From NCBI RefSeq assembly GCF_026340305.1, contig NZ_JAPEPI010000002.1, positions 744,001 through 808,000 of the forward strand: a stretch of DNA of 64,000 nucleotides, given 5' to 3'. The translations under genes were made by a program, and so were the position numbers. Positions 22,501 to 27,400 of this stretch are shown in pieces (the stretch's first letter is position 1; each line of letters starts with the position of its first letter). This DNA is from Streptomyces sp. NBC_01381 (GTDB taxonomy: Bacteria; Actinomycetota; Actinomycetes; Streptomycetales; Streptomycetaceae). The notes under the pieces are model-generated. The model worked only from the letters and a program-made list of their open reading frames with translations, was not told where the DNA came from and ran no database searches.

Positions 22501-24481
22501 GGCCCCTGGCGCCGACTCGCCGTCGGCCACCGACGCCGACTCGGCCTCGGCCCCTGGCGCCGACTCGCCGTCGGCCGTCGGTGGTGTATCGGCCTCGGCC
22601 GCTGGCGCCGACTGGACCCCGGCCGTCGGTGGTGTATCGGCCTCGGCCCCTGGCGCCGACTCGCCGTCGGCCGTCGGTGGTGTATCGGCCTCGGCCGCTG
22701 GCGCCGACTGGACCCCGGCCGTCGGTGGTGTATCGGCCTCGGCCACTGACGCCGACTGGACCCCGGCCATCGGTGGCGTCCCGGCCTCGGCCACTGACGC
22801 CGACTCGACGACGACTGCCGGTGCCGACCCGACGCCGACGCCGACGCCGACCCTGACCCCGACCACCGCCTCCGACCCGACCCCTCCCACCGCCATCGAC
22901 ACCACCCGGCAGCAAGCCGTCATCGCCGAACTCGGCGGGCTCTTCGCCACCGGCGCGCTGCGTCCGGTGCCGGTCACGGCGTACGACATCCGTGCCGCGG
23001 CCGACGCCTACCGTCGGCTCGGCGAGGGCGGGCAGACCGGCGGCTCGGTCCTGACCCTTCCCCGTCCGCTCGACCCGGAAGGCACCGTCGTCGTCACCGG
23101 CGCGAGCGGCACCCTGGGCCGGCTCGTCCTGCGGCGGCTCGTCTCCGAGCACGGCGTACGCAACGTCCTGCTGCTCAGCCGCAGCGGCGGCGATGCACCG
23201 AGCGACCTGGTGGACAGCGGCGTACGGGTGGACTCGGTGGCCTGCGACGTCGCGGACCGTGAGCAGCTCGCCCGCGCCCTGGCCCGCATCCCCGCGGAGC
23301 ATCCGCCGACCGCCGTGGTGCACACGGCCGGAGTCCTCGACGACGGGGTCCTCGAAGCCCTGACGCCCGAGCGGCTCGCCACCGTGCTGCGCCCGAAGGC
23401 GGACGCGGTCGACGCCCTGCACGAACTGACCGCCGACGCGGACCTCGCGGCCTTCGTGGTGTTCTCGTCGGTGGCCGGTGTCCTCGGCTCGGCAGGGCAG
23501 GCGAACTACGCCGCCGCCAACGCCTACCTGGACGCGTTCGCCGCCCGCCGGCACGCGGCGGGACGGCCCGCGGTCTCCATCGCCTGGGGCATGTGGACGC
23601 AGTCCAGCACGATGACGGCCGGACTCGGCACCGCCGACCTCGGCCGGATCGCCCGCACCGGACTGCTGCCCACCGCGACCGACGAGGGCCTCGCCGCCTT
23701 CGACCGGGCGCTCGCCGGCGCCCTGCCCAACGTCGTGCCGGTACGCGTCGACACCGCCGCGCTCCGTGCCGCCGAGTCCGTACCGCCGCTCCTGCGGGAC
23801 CTGGCACCCGCCCCGAACCGGCGGGCCGCGGCGGGCGTCGCGGCGGCGCGGGACGAGTCCCTGGAGAGCAGGCTGCGCGGCCTTCCGGCCGAGCAGCAGC
23901 GCACCCTCCTGCTCGACCTGGTCCTGACCGACGTCGCCCTGGTGCTCGGGCACAGCGACCCGCGCGGCGTCTCCGCCGAAGGGGCCTTCCGCGACCTGGG
24001 CTTCGACTCGCTGACCGCCGTCGAACTCCGCAACAGGATCAACACCCGTACGGGCGTGAAGCTGAGCGCGACCGCGGTCTTCGACCACCCGAGCCCGCTC
24101 GCCCTCGTCGACCATCTGCTCGGCCGCATCGCCCCGGCGCCCGCCGACCCGCGGGACACCGAGGAGCCGGACTACGAGCGGGTCATGGCCGACCTCACCA
24201 GGATCAGGAGCCACCTGGCCGCACTGGAGCTCACCCGCGCGCAACGAGTCGCGCTGGCCGAGACCGTCCGCGGCATGTCGGAGCCATGGACGAACGGAGA
24301 GTCCATGGCGCGTGCGGCCGGGGACCCGGCACCGGCCGCCCTCGAATCCGCGTCCGCGGCGGAAGTCCTCGACTTCGTCACCAACAGCCTCGGCATCTCC
24401 ATCTCCGGCGACGCAACCCCTGGCGACGCAAGCACCGGCGACGCAACCGACGGCGACGCATCGCCCACCGACCCGAGTTGA
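4511..24481 (+). CDS. Type I modular PKS 1: KSQ loading plus three modules
   Basis: About 6656 aa. Loading module: KSQ 4.55-5.82 kb, with VDAAQASS where a KS has VDTACSSS, so Cys is Gln (codon 5042-5044); AT about 6.11-7.09 kb with GHSFGE and unusual NAAH; ACP Ser at 7322. Module 1: KS, methylmalonyl-type AT (GHSQGE, YASH), DH (HxxxGxxxxP), B-type KR (LDD), ACP, 7.5-12.5 kb. Module 2: same layout, 12.6-17.7 kb. Module 3: KS, malonyl-type AT (GHSLGE, HAFH), DH, a degenerate ER carrying a long repeat insert, B-type KR, ACP, 17.7-24.1 kb, then docking helices and a GDA(T/S)-rich tail. KS1-3 keep TACSSS, HGTGT and NIGH. Expected product: a methyl-branched polyene chain. Starts at ATG 4511 or ATG 4523 are both possible, with weak ribosome sites. 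Confidence 0.93.
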   Translation: MKPSMSGDQRIGGAEDTAIAVIGASCRVPSAANPAELWRLLSEGTDAVTPWPAERGPGRRNWRGGFLDDVRGFDAAFFGVGPDEAAAMDPQQRLALELVWEAMEDAGVRDDRLRGSRTGVFVGVSSDDYATLVSRSHEGRAGGGELHDFTGQHRAVIANRVSWSLGLRGPSLAVDAAQASSLVAVHLACESIRRGESDLAFAGGVNLILSPDSMVTTAGLGALSVKGRCATFDESADGFVRGEGGGAVLLKPLAKAVADGDPIYCVIQGSAVNNDGGGERLTDPDVAGQRDVLRRAYADTRISPDAVQYVELHGTGTPVGDPVEAAAVSAVIARGAEDRDSLRRESLRVGSVKTNVGHLEAAAGIVGLLKAALSLRHRQLPPNLHFTTPNPAIPLAELNLRVQTELEAWPAPDAPLVAGVSSFGVGGTNCHVVLAEGPYTGRPDTPVERPAAARPLPWVLSARTARALDAQAARLLTHVEERPDAHAADIARSLAGGRSTFDHRAVVIGTGRDELTAGLARLHEEAVQGVATAGKTAFLFSGGGSHRLGMGRELYETYPVFAQALDEVLDHFVPGLDLRELLLGGGDDEAAAQALDGMRYMQPALFAFQVALYRLVTSWGVTPDLLVGHSFGEVVAAHVSGALPLAHAAALVAARGELMEGLPPGGAMIAVEATEEELLEALDGVDDVSVGVVNGPQSAVISGAEDAVTRIADAFRARGRRTNRLRVQNAAHSPLMAPAQGEFARRIRGLAVTEPAIPIVSTVTGRTGDALTEDYWIGHLSATVRFHDAIAACREQGVTRFVELGPGSVLTPLVDTTGTDLAVALQDRERPEAQALLTGLAEAWTAGVHVDWEQASGAARTVDLPTYAFQRERYWLDERPAAPAAEQHLSSATLALRERIRTEPDGFLARWLADHLAETTGSAPADPDTTFRDLGFDSVLSVQLRNRLVSATGLRMPASVLFDHPTPNALAAHLHDEIVGVLDTPDDIPAITSVRAATDDDPVVIVGMACRLPDGIDSPQELWRAVADGVDATSEFPTDRGWDLASLYDPDPANPGTTYARRGGFLAGAGDFDAEFFGISPREAAAMDPQQRLLVETAWEAVERAGIDPSSLRGSRTGVFVGATNMEYGPRLNAPADGTEGFRLTGNTTSVASGRISYLLGLEGPALTVDTACSSSLVALHQAVQSVRSGESALALAGGVTVLSTPGMFVEFSRQRGLAPDGRCKPFSDDADGTGWAEGVGLVVVERLSDAERQGHQVLAVVRGSAVNQDGGSNGLTAPNGPSQQRVIRDALASARLTSADVDVVEAHGTGTSLGDPIEAQALLATYGQGRDAEQPLWLGSIKSNIGHTQAAAGVAGVIKMVQAMRHGVMPRSLHATTPSRHVDWKSGAVSVLTAQQEWTPEPERPRRSAVSSFGISGTNAHVILEAAPVAEEEPSAAEPVVRDGGALPWVLSGRSEAALAEQAARLLVRVGEGAGLDPRDVGFTLAEGRAVLEHRAVVLGGRVDELAAGLGELAARRPASGVVAGRAKPSGGVVFVFPGQGSQWVGMARELLEFSPVFAGRMAECAAALDPYVDGWSLLDVVREGDEGAFRRVDVVQPVLFAVMVSLAELWRSLGVRPSAVVGHSQGEIAAACVAGGLSLDDAARVVALRSRAILKLSGRGGMVSVLAPEAQVVGRLSDGLQIAVVNGPEQVVVSGAPDELDALMAGCEADGIQARRIAVDYASHSPQVEDLKAELLDVLDGIEPRTGQVPLFSTVSGELIDTASMDAEYWFTNLRQTVRFDAALDSLLEAGHRVFVEASPHPVLAGAVTQAAEGSGVDGVTAVGTLRREEGEEARLLQNLAEVFVAGVDVDWSAWLQGGRLVELPTYAFQRRRHWLAAGRSVVDAAGLGLNATGHPLLGAAVRLASQDGLVLTGQLSLHTHAWLADHAVFGTVILPGTAFVELALHAGGEVGCGVLEELTLERPLVLAPDAVVAVQVSVGVPDDAGHRSVAVHSRVQGADEDAGAEWVRHAVGVLVAEPVVTEEERLEGAWPPAGAQRVDVDDAYELLAGVGYGYGPVFQGLHAVWSAGEELFAEVRLPAEADEFGVHPALLDAALHPLLDGELWVPFSWSGVRLHSVGAAALRVRLSRRADGSVRLAVFDGAGLPVVTVDELRLQRMSREQLGSAVAGDPLYEVRWTDVPVPDVSGGVPSEVVVEYVEPGGDVRASVAEVLGAVQRFLADAADGDARLAVVTRGSVMAEPDPATAAVWGLLRSAQAEHPGRMVVVDVPAGGDAEAAVALALASGEPQVALVDGRLCVPRLATVAPEAATAPDFKPDGTVLITGASGALGQLVARHLVSGYGVRHLLLVSRRGAEGSEGLAAELTDAGATVGFAACDVADREGLTAALTGIPAEHPLTAVIHAAGVLDDGIVTALTPEQIDRVMRPKVDGARLLDELTRDADLAAFVLFSSAAGVMGTAGQGNYAAANAFLDALAHQRRAEGLAATSMAWGLWTSDSAMTAHLDEADLARLSRSGLGSMSTSQGLALFDAALAADRATVVPARLDLPALRNRAARDNLPAVFKSLVRAPVRRAVAPSAEKASSWAGRMAALDDADRAAALLELVGAQVSLVLGHGSASSVEADRAFRDLGFDSLTGLELRQRLQSATGLRLPSTLVFDYPTLTALVGFLEEQIQGTATGSALPVAVVAATDDDPVVIVGMACRLPDGIDSPQELWQATLDGVDAITEFPADRGWDLAGLYDPDPGHLGTSYSRRGGFLTGAGDFDAEFFGISPREAAAMDPQQRLLLETAWEALERTGIDPTSLRGSRTGVFAGLMYHDYGSWLAEATEDVEGLLITGNSGGVASGRISYQLGLEGPALTVDTACSSSLVALHLAAQALRNGECSLALAGGVTVMSTPTTFVEFSRQRAMSVDGRCKAFSDDADGAGWSEGVGLLVVERLSDARRNGHPVLAVVRGSAVNQDGGSNGLTAPNGPSQQRVIRDALASARLTSTDVDVVEAHGTGTSLGDPIEAQALLATYGQGRDEDRPLWLGSVKSNIGHTQAAAGVAGIIKMVQAMRYGTMPRTLHAATPSHHVDWTEGQVKLLTENQPWPESDRPRRSGVSSFGIGGTNAHVILEAAPVEDAELASADEAVPALPEAPAVVDAPAVPWVLSGRSEAALAEQAARLLARVGEGAELDPRDVGFTLTAGRAVLEHRAVVLGSDETELTEELAELAAGRAATGVVAGRATSSGGAVFVFPGQGSQWVGMARELLEFSPVFAGRMAECAAALDPYVDGWSLLDVVREGDEEAFRRVDVVQPVLFAVMVSLAELWRSLGVRPAAVVGHSQGEIAAACVAGGLSLDDAARVVALRSRAILKLSGRGGMVSVLAPEAQVVGRLSDGLQIAVVNGPEQVVVSGAPDELDALMAGCEADGIQARRIAVDYASHSPQVEDLKAELLDVLDGIEPRTGQVPLFSTVSGELIDTASMDAEYWFTNLRQTVRFDAALDSLLEAGHRVFVESSPHPVLSGAVTQAAEGAGTAGVTAVGTLRRGEDERARLLRSLAEVFVAGVDVDWSAWLQGGRLVELPTYAFQRRRHWLPAGRSVVDAAGLGLHPAGHPLLGAAVRLAGGDDSIVLTGRISRATHPWLEDHAVFGTVLLPGTAFVEMALRAGDEAGCQMLEELTLERPLVLAPDALVAVQVSVGAPDDAGRRPVAVHSRVQDADTGTDTGMGTGLEWVRHAVGVLAAGPVAAEERLDGAWPPAGGQRVDASDAYELLAGLGYGYGPAFRGLRALWRDGDEMYAEVQLPVEPDAFGVHPALLDAALHPLPSGDMKVPFSWSGVRLHSVGASAVRVRLSPCGDGAVRVAVFDGAGLPVVTVDELRLQPMSQEQLGSAVAADPLFEVRWTDVPVPDASGGVPSEVVIEHVEPGGDVRTSVAAVLDSVQRFLAEAADSDARLAFVTRGSVMAEPDPATAAVWGLLRSAQAEHPGRMVVVDTVEDGDPEDAVALALASGEPQVALRDGRLCVPRLVTVAPEAATAPDFKPDGTVLITGAGGALGKLVARHLVAEYGVRHLLLVSRRGAEGSEELAAELTDAGASVAFAACDVADREGLTAALTGIPAEHPLTAVIHAAGVLDDGIVTALTPERLDTVMRPKVDGALLLDELTRELDLDLAAFVLFSSAAGVMGTAGQGNYAAANAFLDALAHQRRAAGLQATSMAWGLWTSDSAMTAHLDDADLARLTRGGLAPMSPVQGLALFDAALAADRATLFPARLDLPALRNQAAQDSLPAVFKSLVRGPARRAAAVGDGQASSWAADMAALDDADRTAALLELVGAQVSLVLGHGSASSVDADRAFRDLGFDSLTGLELRQRLQSATGLRLPSTLVFDYPTLSTLVGFLGEQVQGTATGPTSPVTVGAATDTDDDPIVIVGMACRLPDGIDSPQELWQAALDGVDATGEFPADRGWDLAGLYDPDPDHPGTTYSRRGGFLTGAGDFDAEFFGISPREATAMDPQQRLLVETAWEALERTGIDPTSLRGSRTGVFAGLMPMEYGPPLYEPIEGMDGFRMLGNSSSVASGRISYLLGLEGPAMTVDTACSSSLVALHLAAQALRNGECSLALAGGVTVMSTPTTFVEFSRQRAMSPDGRCKAFSDDADGAGWSEGVGLLVVERLSDARRNGHPVLAVVRGSAVNQDGGSNGLTAPNGPSQQRVIRDALSSARLTSADVDVVEGHGTGTSLGDPIEAQALLATYGQGRDEERPLWLGSVKSNIGHTQAAAGVAGIIKMVYAMRYGVMPRTLHASTPSRHVDWEAGAVSVLTDHQEWPEVDRPRRSAVSSFGISGTNAHVILEAAPEDTETQEQEREQAPDVPVIPWALSAKTPAGVRRQAARLLARITDDPGLDPRDVGYTLAAGRALMDHRAVVLGAGRDELTGGLAAVARGDETPGAVVGPARAAGPGGLALVFSGQGSQRAGMGRELHGLYPVFAEAFDAVCAAVDEHLDGHAEHPLRDVVFAPAESPLASLLQQSMYTQTGLFALEVALLALLKEWGVTPEYVMGHSLGEITAAYAADVLSLADACALVAARGRLMQALPEGGAMVAIAVDERTAHAYIEQAGLEGQAGIAAVNGPEAVVVSGEESAAEAVAGHFRAAGHRVRRLSVSHAFHSHRMDAMLDDFAHVLEGLSFQAPKIPVVSNVTGGPVDPERLCTPQYWVEHVRGAVRFADGVRHLADQGVTTYLEVGPEAVVTPMVHATLDPALGDDGYVAVATLKSGQPEPLALTRALAQPFVSGVPVAWDRLLPGGRRTELPGYSFAGQRYWQDAAESTAGIRAAGLNATRHPLLGAAVFLADGQAVLTGRVLPGAHPWLADHAVAGTVLLPGTAFLDLALYAGDEVGCPLVEELTLETPLVLPADAAVYLQVVVGAPDDEGRRSLTVHSSPTTPTSGTEPLVRHATGTLSARAAHPAEVWDWPPADAEPIPVDGLYEDLAERGYGYGPVFQGLRTVRRTADALYAEVELPAQPGAFGIHPALLDAALHAVTLGVPSLSGAEGAAPLLPFSWTGVTMEASGASAVRVRLTAAGDGAVSLAAVDATGRPVITVDGLLLRPMSSASVAAPDLDGGLQLRWRALPVDTDGAAPAVTVVDVEPGDVHARTAEVLQRVQRFLAESADGGARLAVVTRGAVMEQPDPATAAVWGLLRSAQAEHPGRLLIVDVDTRSDAAVAAAVAAAVASGEPQVAVRDGQVFAPRLVRSTAPTLTLPDAPQWRLATTGDGSLAVTAEPAPAAPLGPHEIRVAMRAAGIARDDLTAGTGTPGTGGAGVVTEAGAAVTGVAVGDRVWGVFPQGGALGRAAVTDHRSVARVPRGVNFAEAAALPRAFLTAWHALVDEAELRSGQRVLIHSGGDAIGLAAVQIARHLGAEVFATAPRTAWDTLRDSGLDAAHIAEPEAGDIVRKVPMGLDVILAQEGSSRDTDASAALLAEGGRFVAVGTGSVTGAGTGSAVGAGTGAVPASATDADSPSAPGADSPSATDADSASAPGADSPSAVGGVSASAAGADWTPAVGGVSASAPGADSPSAVGGVSASAAGADWTPAVGGVSASATDADWTPAIGGVPASATDADSTTTAGADPTPTPTPTLTPTTASDPTPPTAIDTTRQQAVIAELGGLFATGALRPVPVTAYDIRAAADAYRRLGEGGQTGGSVLTLPRPLDPEGTVVVTGASGTLGRLVLRRLVSEHGVRNVLLLSRSGGDAPSDLVDSGVRVDSVACDVADREQLARALARIPAEHPPTAVVHTAGVLDDGVLEALTPERLATVLRPKADAVDALHELTADADLAAFVVFSSVAGVLGSAGQANYAAANAYLDAFAARRHAAGRPAVSIAWGMWTQSSTMTAGLGTADLGRIARTGLLPTATDEGLAAFDRALAGALPNVVPVRVDTAALRAAESVPPLLRDLAPAPNRRAAAGVAAARDESLESRLRGLPAEQQRTLLLDLVLTDVALVLGHSDPRGVSAEGAFRDLGFDSLTAVELRNRINTRTGVKLSATAVFDHPSPLALVDHLLGRIAPAPADPRDTEEPDYERVMADLTRIRSHLAALELTRAQRVALAETVRGMSEPWTNGESMARAAGDPAPAALESASAAEVLDFVTNSLGISISGDATPGDASTGDATDGDASPTDPS
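22400..22905 (+). repeat. 24/48-bp minisatellite inside the module-3 ER
   Basis: In-frame octapeptide repeats (SASATDAD, SPSAPGAD, SPSAVGGV, WTPAVGGV and similar) fill about 150 residues and end in a PT-rich run. A 48-bp higher-order unit beginning GCCGTCGGTGGTG recurs at 22574, 22622, 22670 and 22718. It splits the ER between GGRFVAVGTGS and the C-terminal LGGLFATGALRPVPVTAYD segment. Confidence 0.9.
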
Positions 24482-24491
24482 GAGTGATTTC

Positions 24492-27400
24492 ATGCCCACC
24501 GAAGACGAGCTCCTCAAGTACCTCAAGGCGGTCTCCGAGGAACTGCACGTCACGCGCGGCCGGCTGCAGGCCGTGGAGGGCCGCCGCGACGAGCCCGTGG
24601 CGATCGTCGGCATGAGCTGCCGGCTGCCCGGCGGCGTGTCGTCGCCGGACCACCTCTGGGACGTCGTCGTCAAGGGACAGGACGCGATCGGCGAGTTCCC
24701 CGCCGACCGCGGCTGGGACGTCGACGCGCTGTACGACCCCGAACCGGGAAACCCCGGCAAGACCTACACTCGCTCCGGTGGATTCCTGCACGACGCCGCC
24801 GACTTCGACCCGGCGTTCTTCGGGATCACCCCGCGCGAGGCGCAGGGCATGGACCCGCAGCAGCGCCTGATGCTCGAAGCCTCGTGGCAGGCCCTGGAGA
24901 GCGCGGGGATCAACCCGCAGACCCTCAAGGACAGCCGCACCGGAGTCTTCGCCGGTTCCTTCCACCACGACTACGACCCCGGCGGCGGCAGCGTCGGCAG
25001 CCTCGTCTCCGGACGCGTCTCCTACACCCTCGGCCTGCAGGGCCCCGCCGTCACGGTCGACACGGCATGCTCTTCGTCCCTCGTCGCGCTGCACCAGGCG
25101 GTGCGCTCGCTGCGCGACGGCGAGTCCACGCTGGCCCTGGCCGGCGGCGTGACGGTGCTCTCCACGCCCGGCGTCTTCGTCGAGTTCTCCCGCCAGCGCG
25201 GCCTCGCCGCCGACGGCCGCTGCAAGTCGTACGCCACGGCCGCGGACGGCACCGGCTGGGGCGAGGGCGTGGGCGTCCTGGTCCTTGAGCGGCTCTCGGA
25301 CGCCGAGCGCAACGGCCACCGGGTCCTCGCGGTCGTCCGCGGCACCGCGGTCAACCAGGACGGCGCGTCCAACGGCCAGACTGCGCCCAACGGCCCGGCG
25401 CAGCAGCGGGTGATCCAGGACGCCCTGGCCAGTGCGCGGCTCTCCGCCGACGACGTGGACGTCGTCGAGGGACACGGCACCGGCACGACGCTCGGCGACC
25501 CGATCGAGGCGCAGGCGCTGCTTGCCACGTACGGCCAAGGGCGGGGCGAGGACCGGCCGTTGTGGCTCGGCTCGCTGAAGTCCAACATCGGTCACACGCA
25601 GGCCGCGGCGGGCGTCGCGGGCATCATCAAGATGGTGCAGGCCATACGGCACGGCGTCCTGCCGTCCACCCTGCACGTGGACGAACCCTCGCAGCACGTC
25701 GACTGGACCGAGGGCCAGGTCAGGCTTCTCACGGAGAACAGACCGTGGCCGCGGACCGACCGCCCGCGCCGGGCCGGCGTCTCGTCCTTCGGCTACAGCG
25801 GCACCAACGCACACGTGATCATCGAAGCGGCGCCGGTCGCGGAGGAAACGCCGCCGGCCGCCGATCCGGTGCGGGACGGCGGCGCCCTGCCGTGGGTCCT
25901 CTCGGGCCGGAGCGAGGCGGCGCTCGCGGAACAGGCGACCCGACTGCTCGCCCGGGTCACCGAGGGTTCCGAACTCGACCCGCGCGACGTGGCCCACTCC
26001 CTGGTGCACGGCCGGGCCACCCTGGAGCACCGCGCCGTCGTCCTCGGCGGAGACGGCTCCGAACTGGCGGCGCGCCTCGGCGAGTTGGCGGCGGGCAGCC
26101 CTGGCACGAGCGTGGTCGAGGGGCGTGCGCGGTCCGGTGCGTCTGGTGGTGCCGTGTTCGTGTTCCCGGGTCAGGGTTCGCAGTGGGTGGGTATGGCGCG
26201 TGAACTCCTGGAGTTTTCGCCGGTGTTTGCGGGGCGGATGGCGGAGTGTGCTGCCGCTTTGGATCCGTACGTGGATGGCTGGTCGCTGCTGGATGTTGTG
26301 CGGGAGGGGGATGAGGGGGCTTTCCGGCGGGTTGATGTGGTGCAGCCGGTGTTGTTCGCGGTGATGGTGTCGCTGGCCGAGTTGTGGCGGTCGCTGGGTG
26401 TGCGGCCGTCTGCGGTGGTGGGTCATTCGCAGGGTGAGATTGCGGCTGCGTGTGTCGCCGGTGGTCTGTCTTTGGATGATGCGGCGCGTGTCGTGGCGTT
26501 GCGCAGTCGCGCGATCCTGAAGTTGTCGGGTCGTGGCGGCATGGTCTCCGTACTCGCCCCCGAGGCGCAGGTCATCGGCCGTCTGTCGGACGGTCTGCAG
26601 ATCGCCGTGGTGAACGGTCCCGAGCAGGTCGTGGTGTCCGGTGCTCCGGACGAGCTGGACGCACTGATGGCCGGGTGTGAGGCCGACGGGATCCAGGCGC
26701 GTCGGATCGCCGTGGATTACGCCTCGCACTCCCCGCAGGTCGAGGACTTGAAGGCCGAGCTGCTCGACGTACTCGATGGGATCGAGCCGCGTACGGGTCA
26801 AGTCCCGCTGTTCTCAACGGTGTCGGGCGAGGCGATCGACACCGCGACGATGGATGCGGAGTACTGGTTCACCAATCTCCGTCAGACCGTCCGCTTCGAC
26901 GCTGCCCTCCAAAGCCTCCTGGAGGCCGGACACCGCGTCTTCGTCGAGGCCAGCCCCCACCCCGTCCTGCTCGGTGCCGTGAGCCAGAACGCCGACCACA
27001 GCCGCACCGCCGGAGTGACCGCGGTCGGCACCCTCCGTCGTGAAGAGGGCGAAGAGGCACGGCTGTTGCAGAACCTGGCCGAGCTGTTCGTGGCCGGGGT
27101 GGACGTGGACTGGTCGCCGTGGGTGGCGGGCGGGCGTCCGGTCGAGTTGCCCACGTACGCCTTCCAGCGCCGCCGGTACTGGCAGCCCGCCGCCACGACC
27201 GCCGACGTGGGGTCCGCCGGTCTGGCCGCCGTGCGGCACCCGCTGCTCGGCGCCGCCGTACGTCTCGCGGGCAGCGACGACATCGTGCTCACCGGGCGGA
27301 TATCCCGGGCCACGCACCCCTGGCTCGCGGACCATGGCGTCTTCGGCACGGTGCTGCTTCCCGGAACCGCCTTCGTGGAGCTGGCACTTCGCGCGGGCGA

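Noticed and set aside
21730..23050. Calling the module-3 ER as active
   Set aside because: Key nucleotide-binding and core segments are altered and a long repeat interrupts the fold.
24160..24478. Thioesterase domain at the end of PKS1
   Set aside because: The segment after the last ACP is helical docking sequence plus a GDA-rich tail; no GxSxG is present.
15035..24760. A 3241-codon open frame on the minus strand antisense to PKS1
   Set aside because: It is a shadow produced by GC-rich third positions; the translation is His/Arg/Gly/Gln-rich with no domains, while the plus strand encodes canonical PKS motifs throughout. The same holds for 9773-14866 and 26814-30821 on the minus strand.
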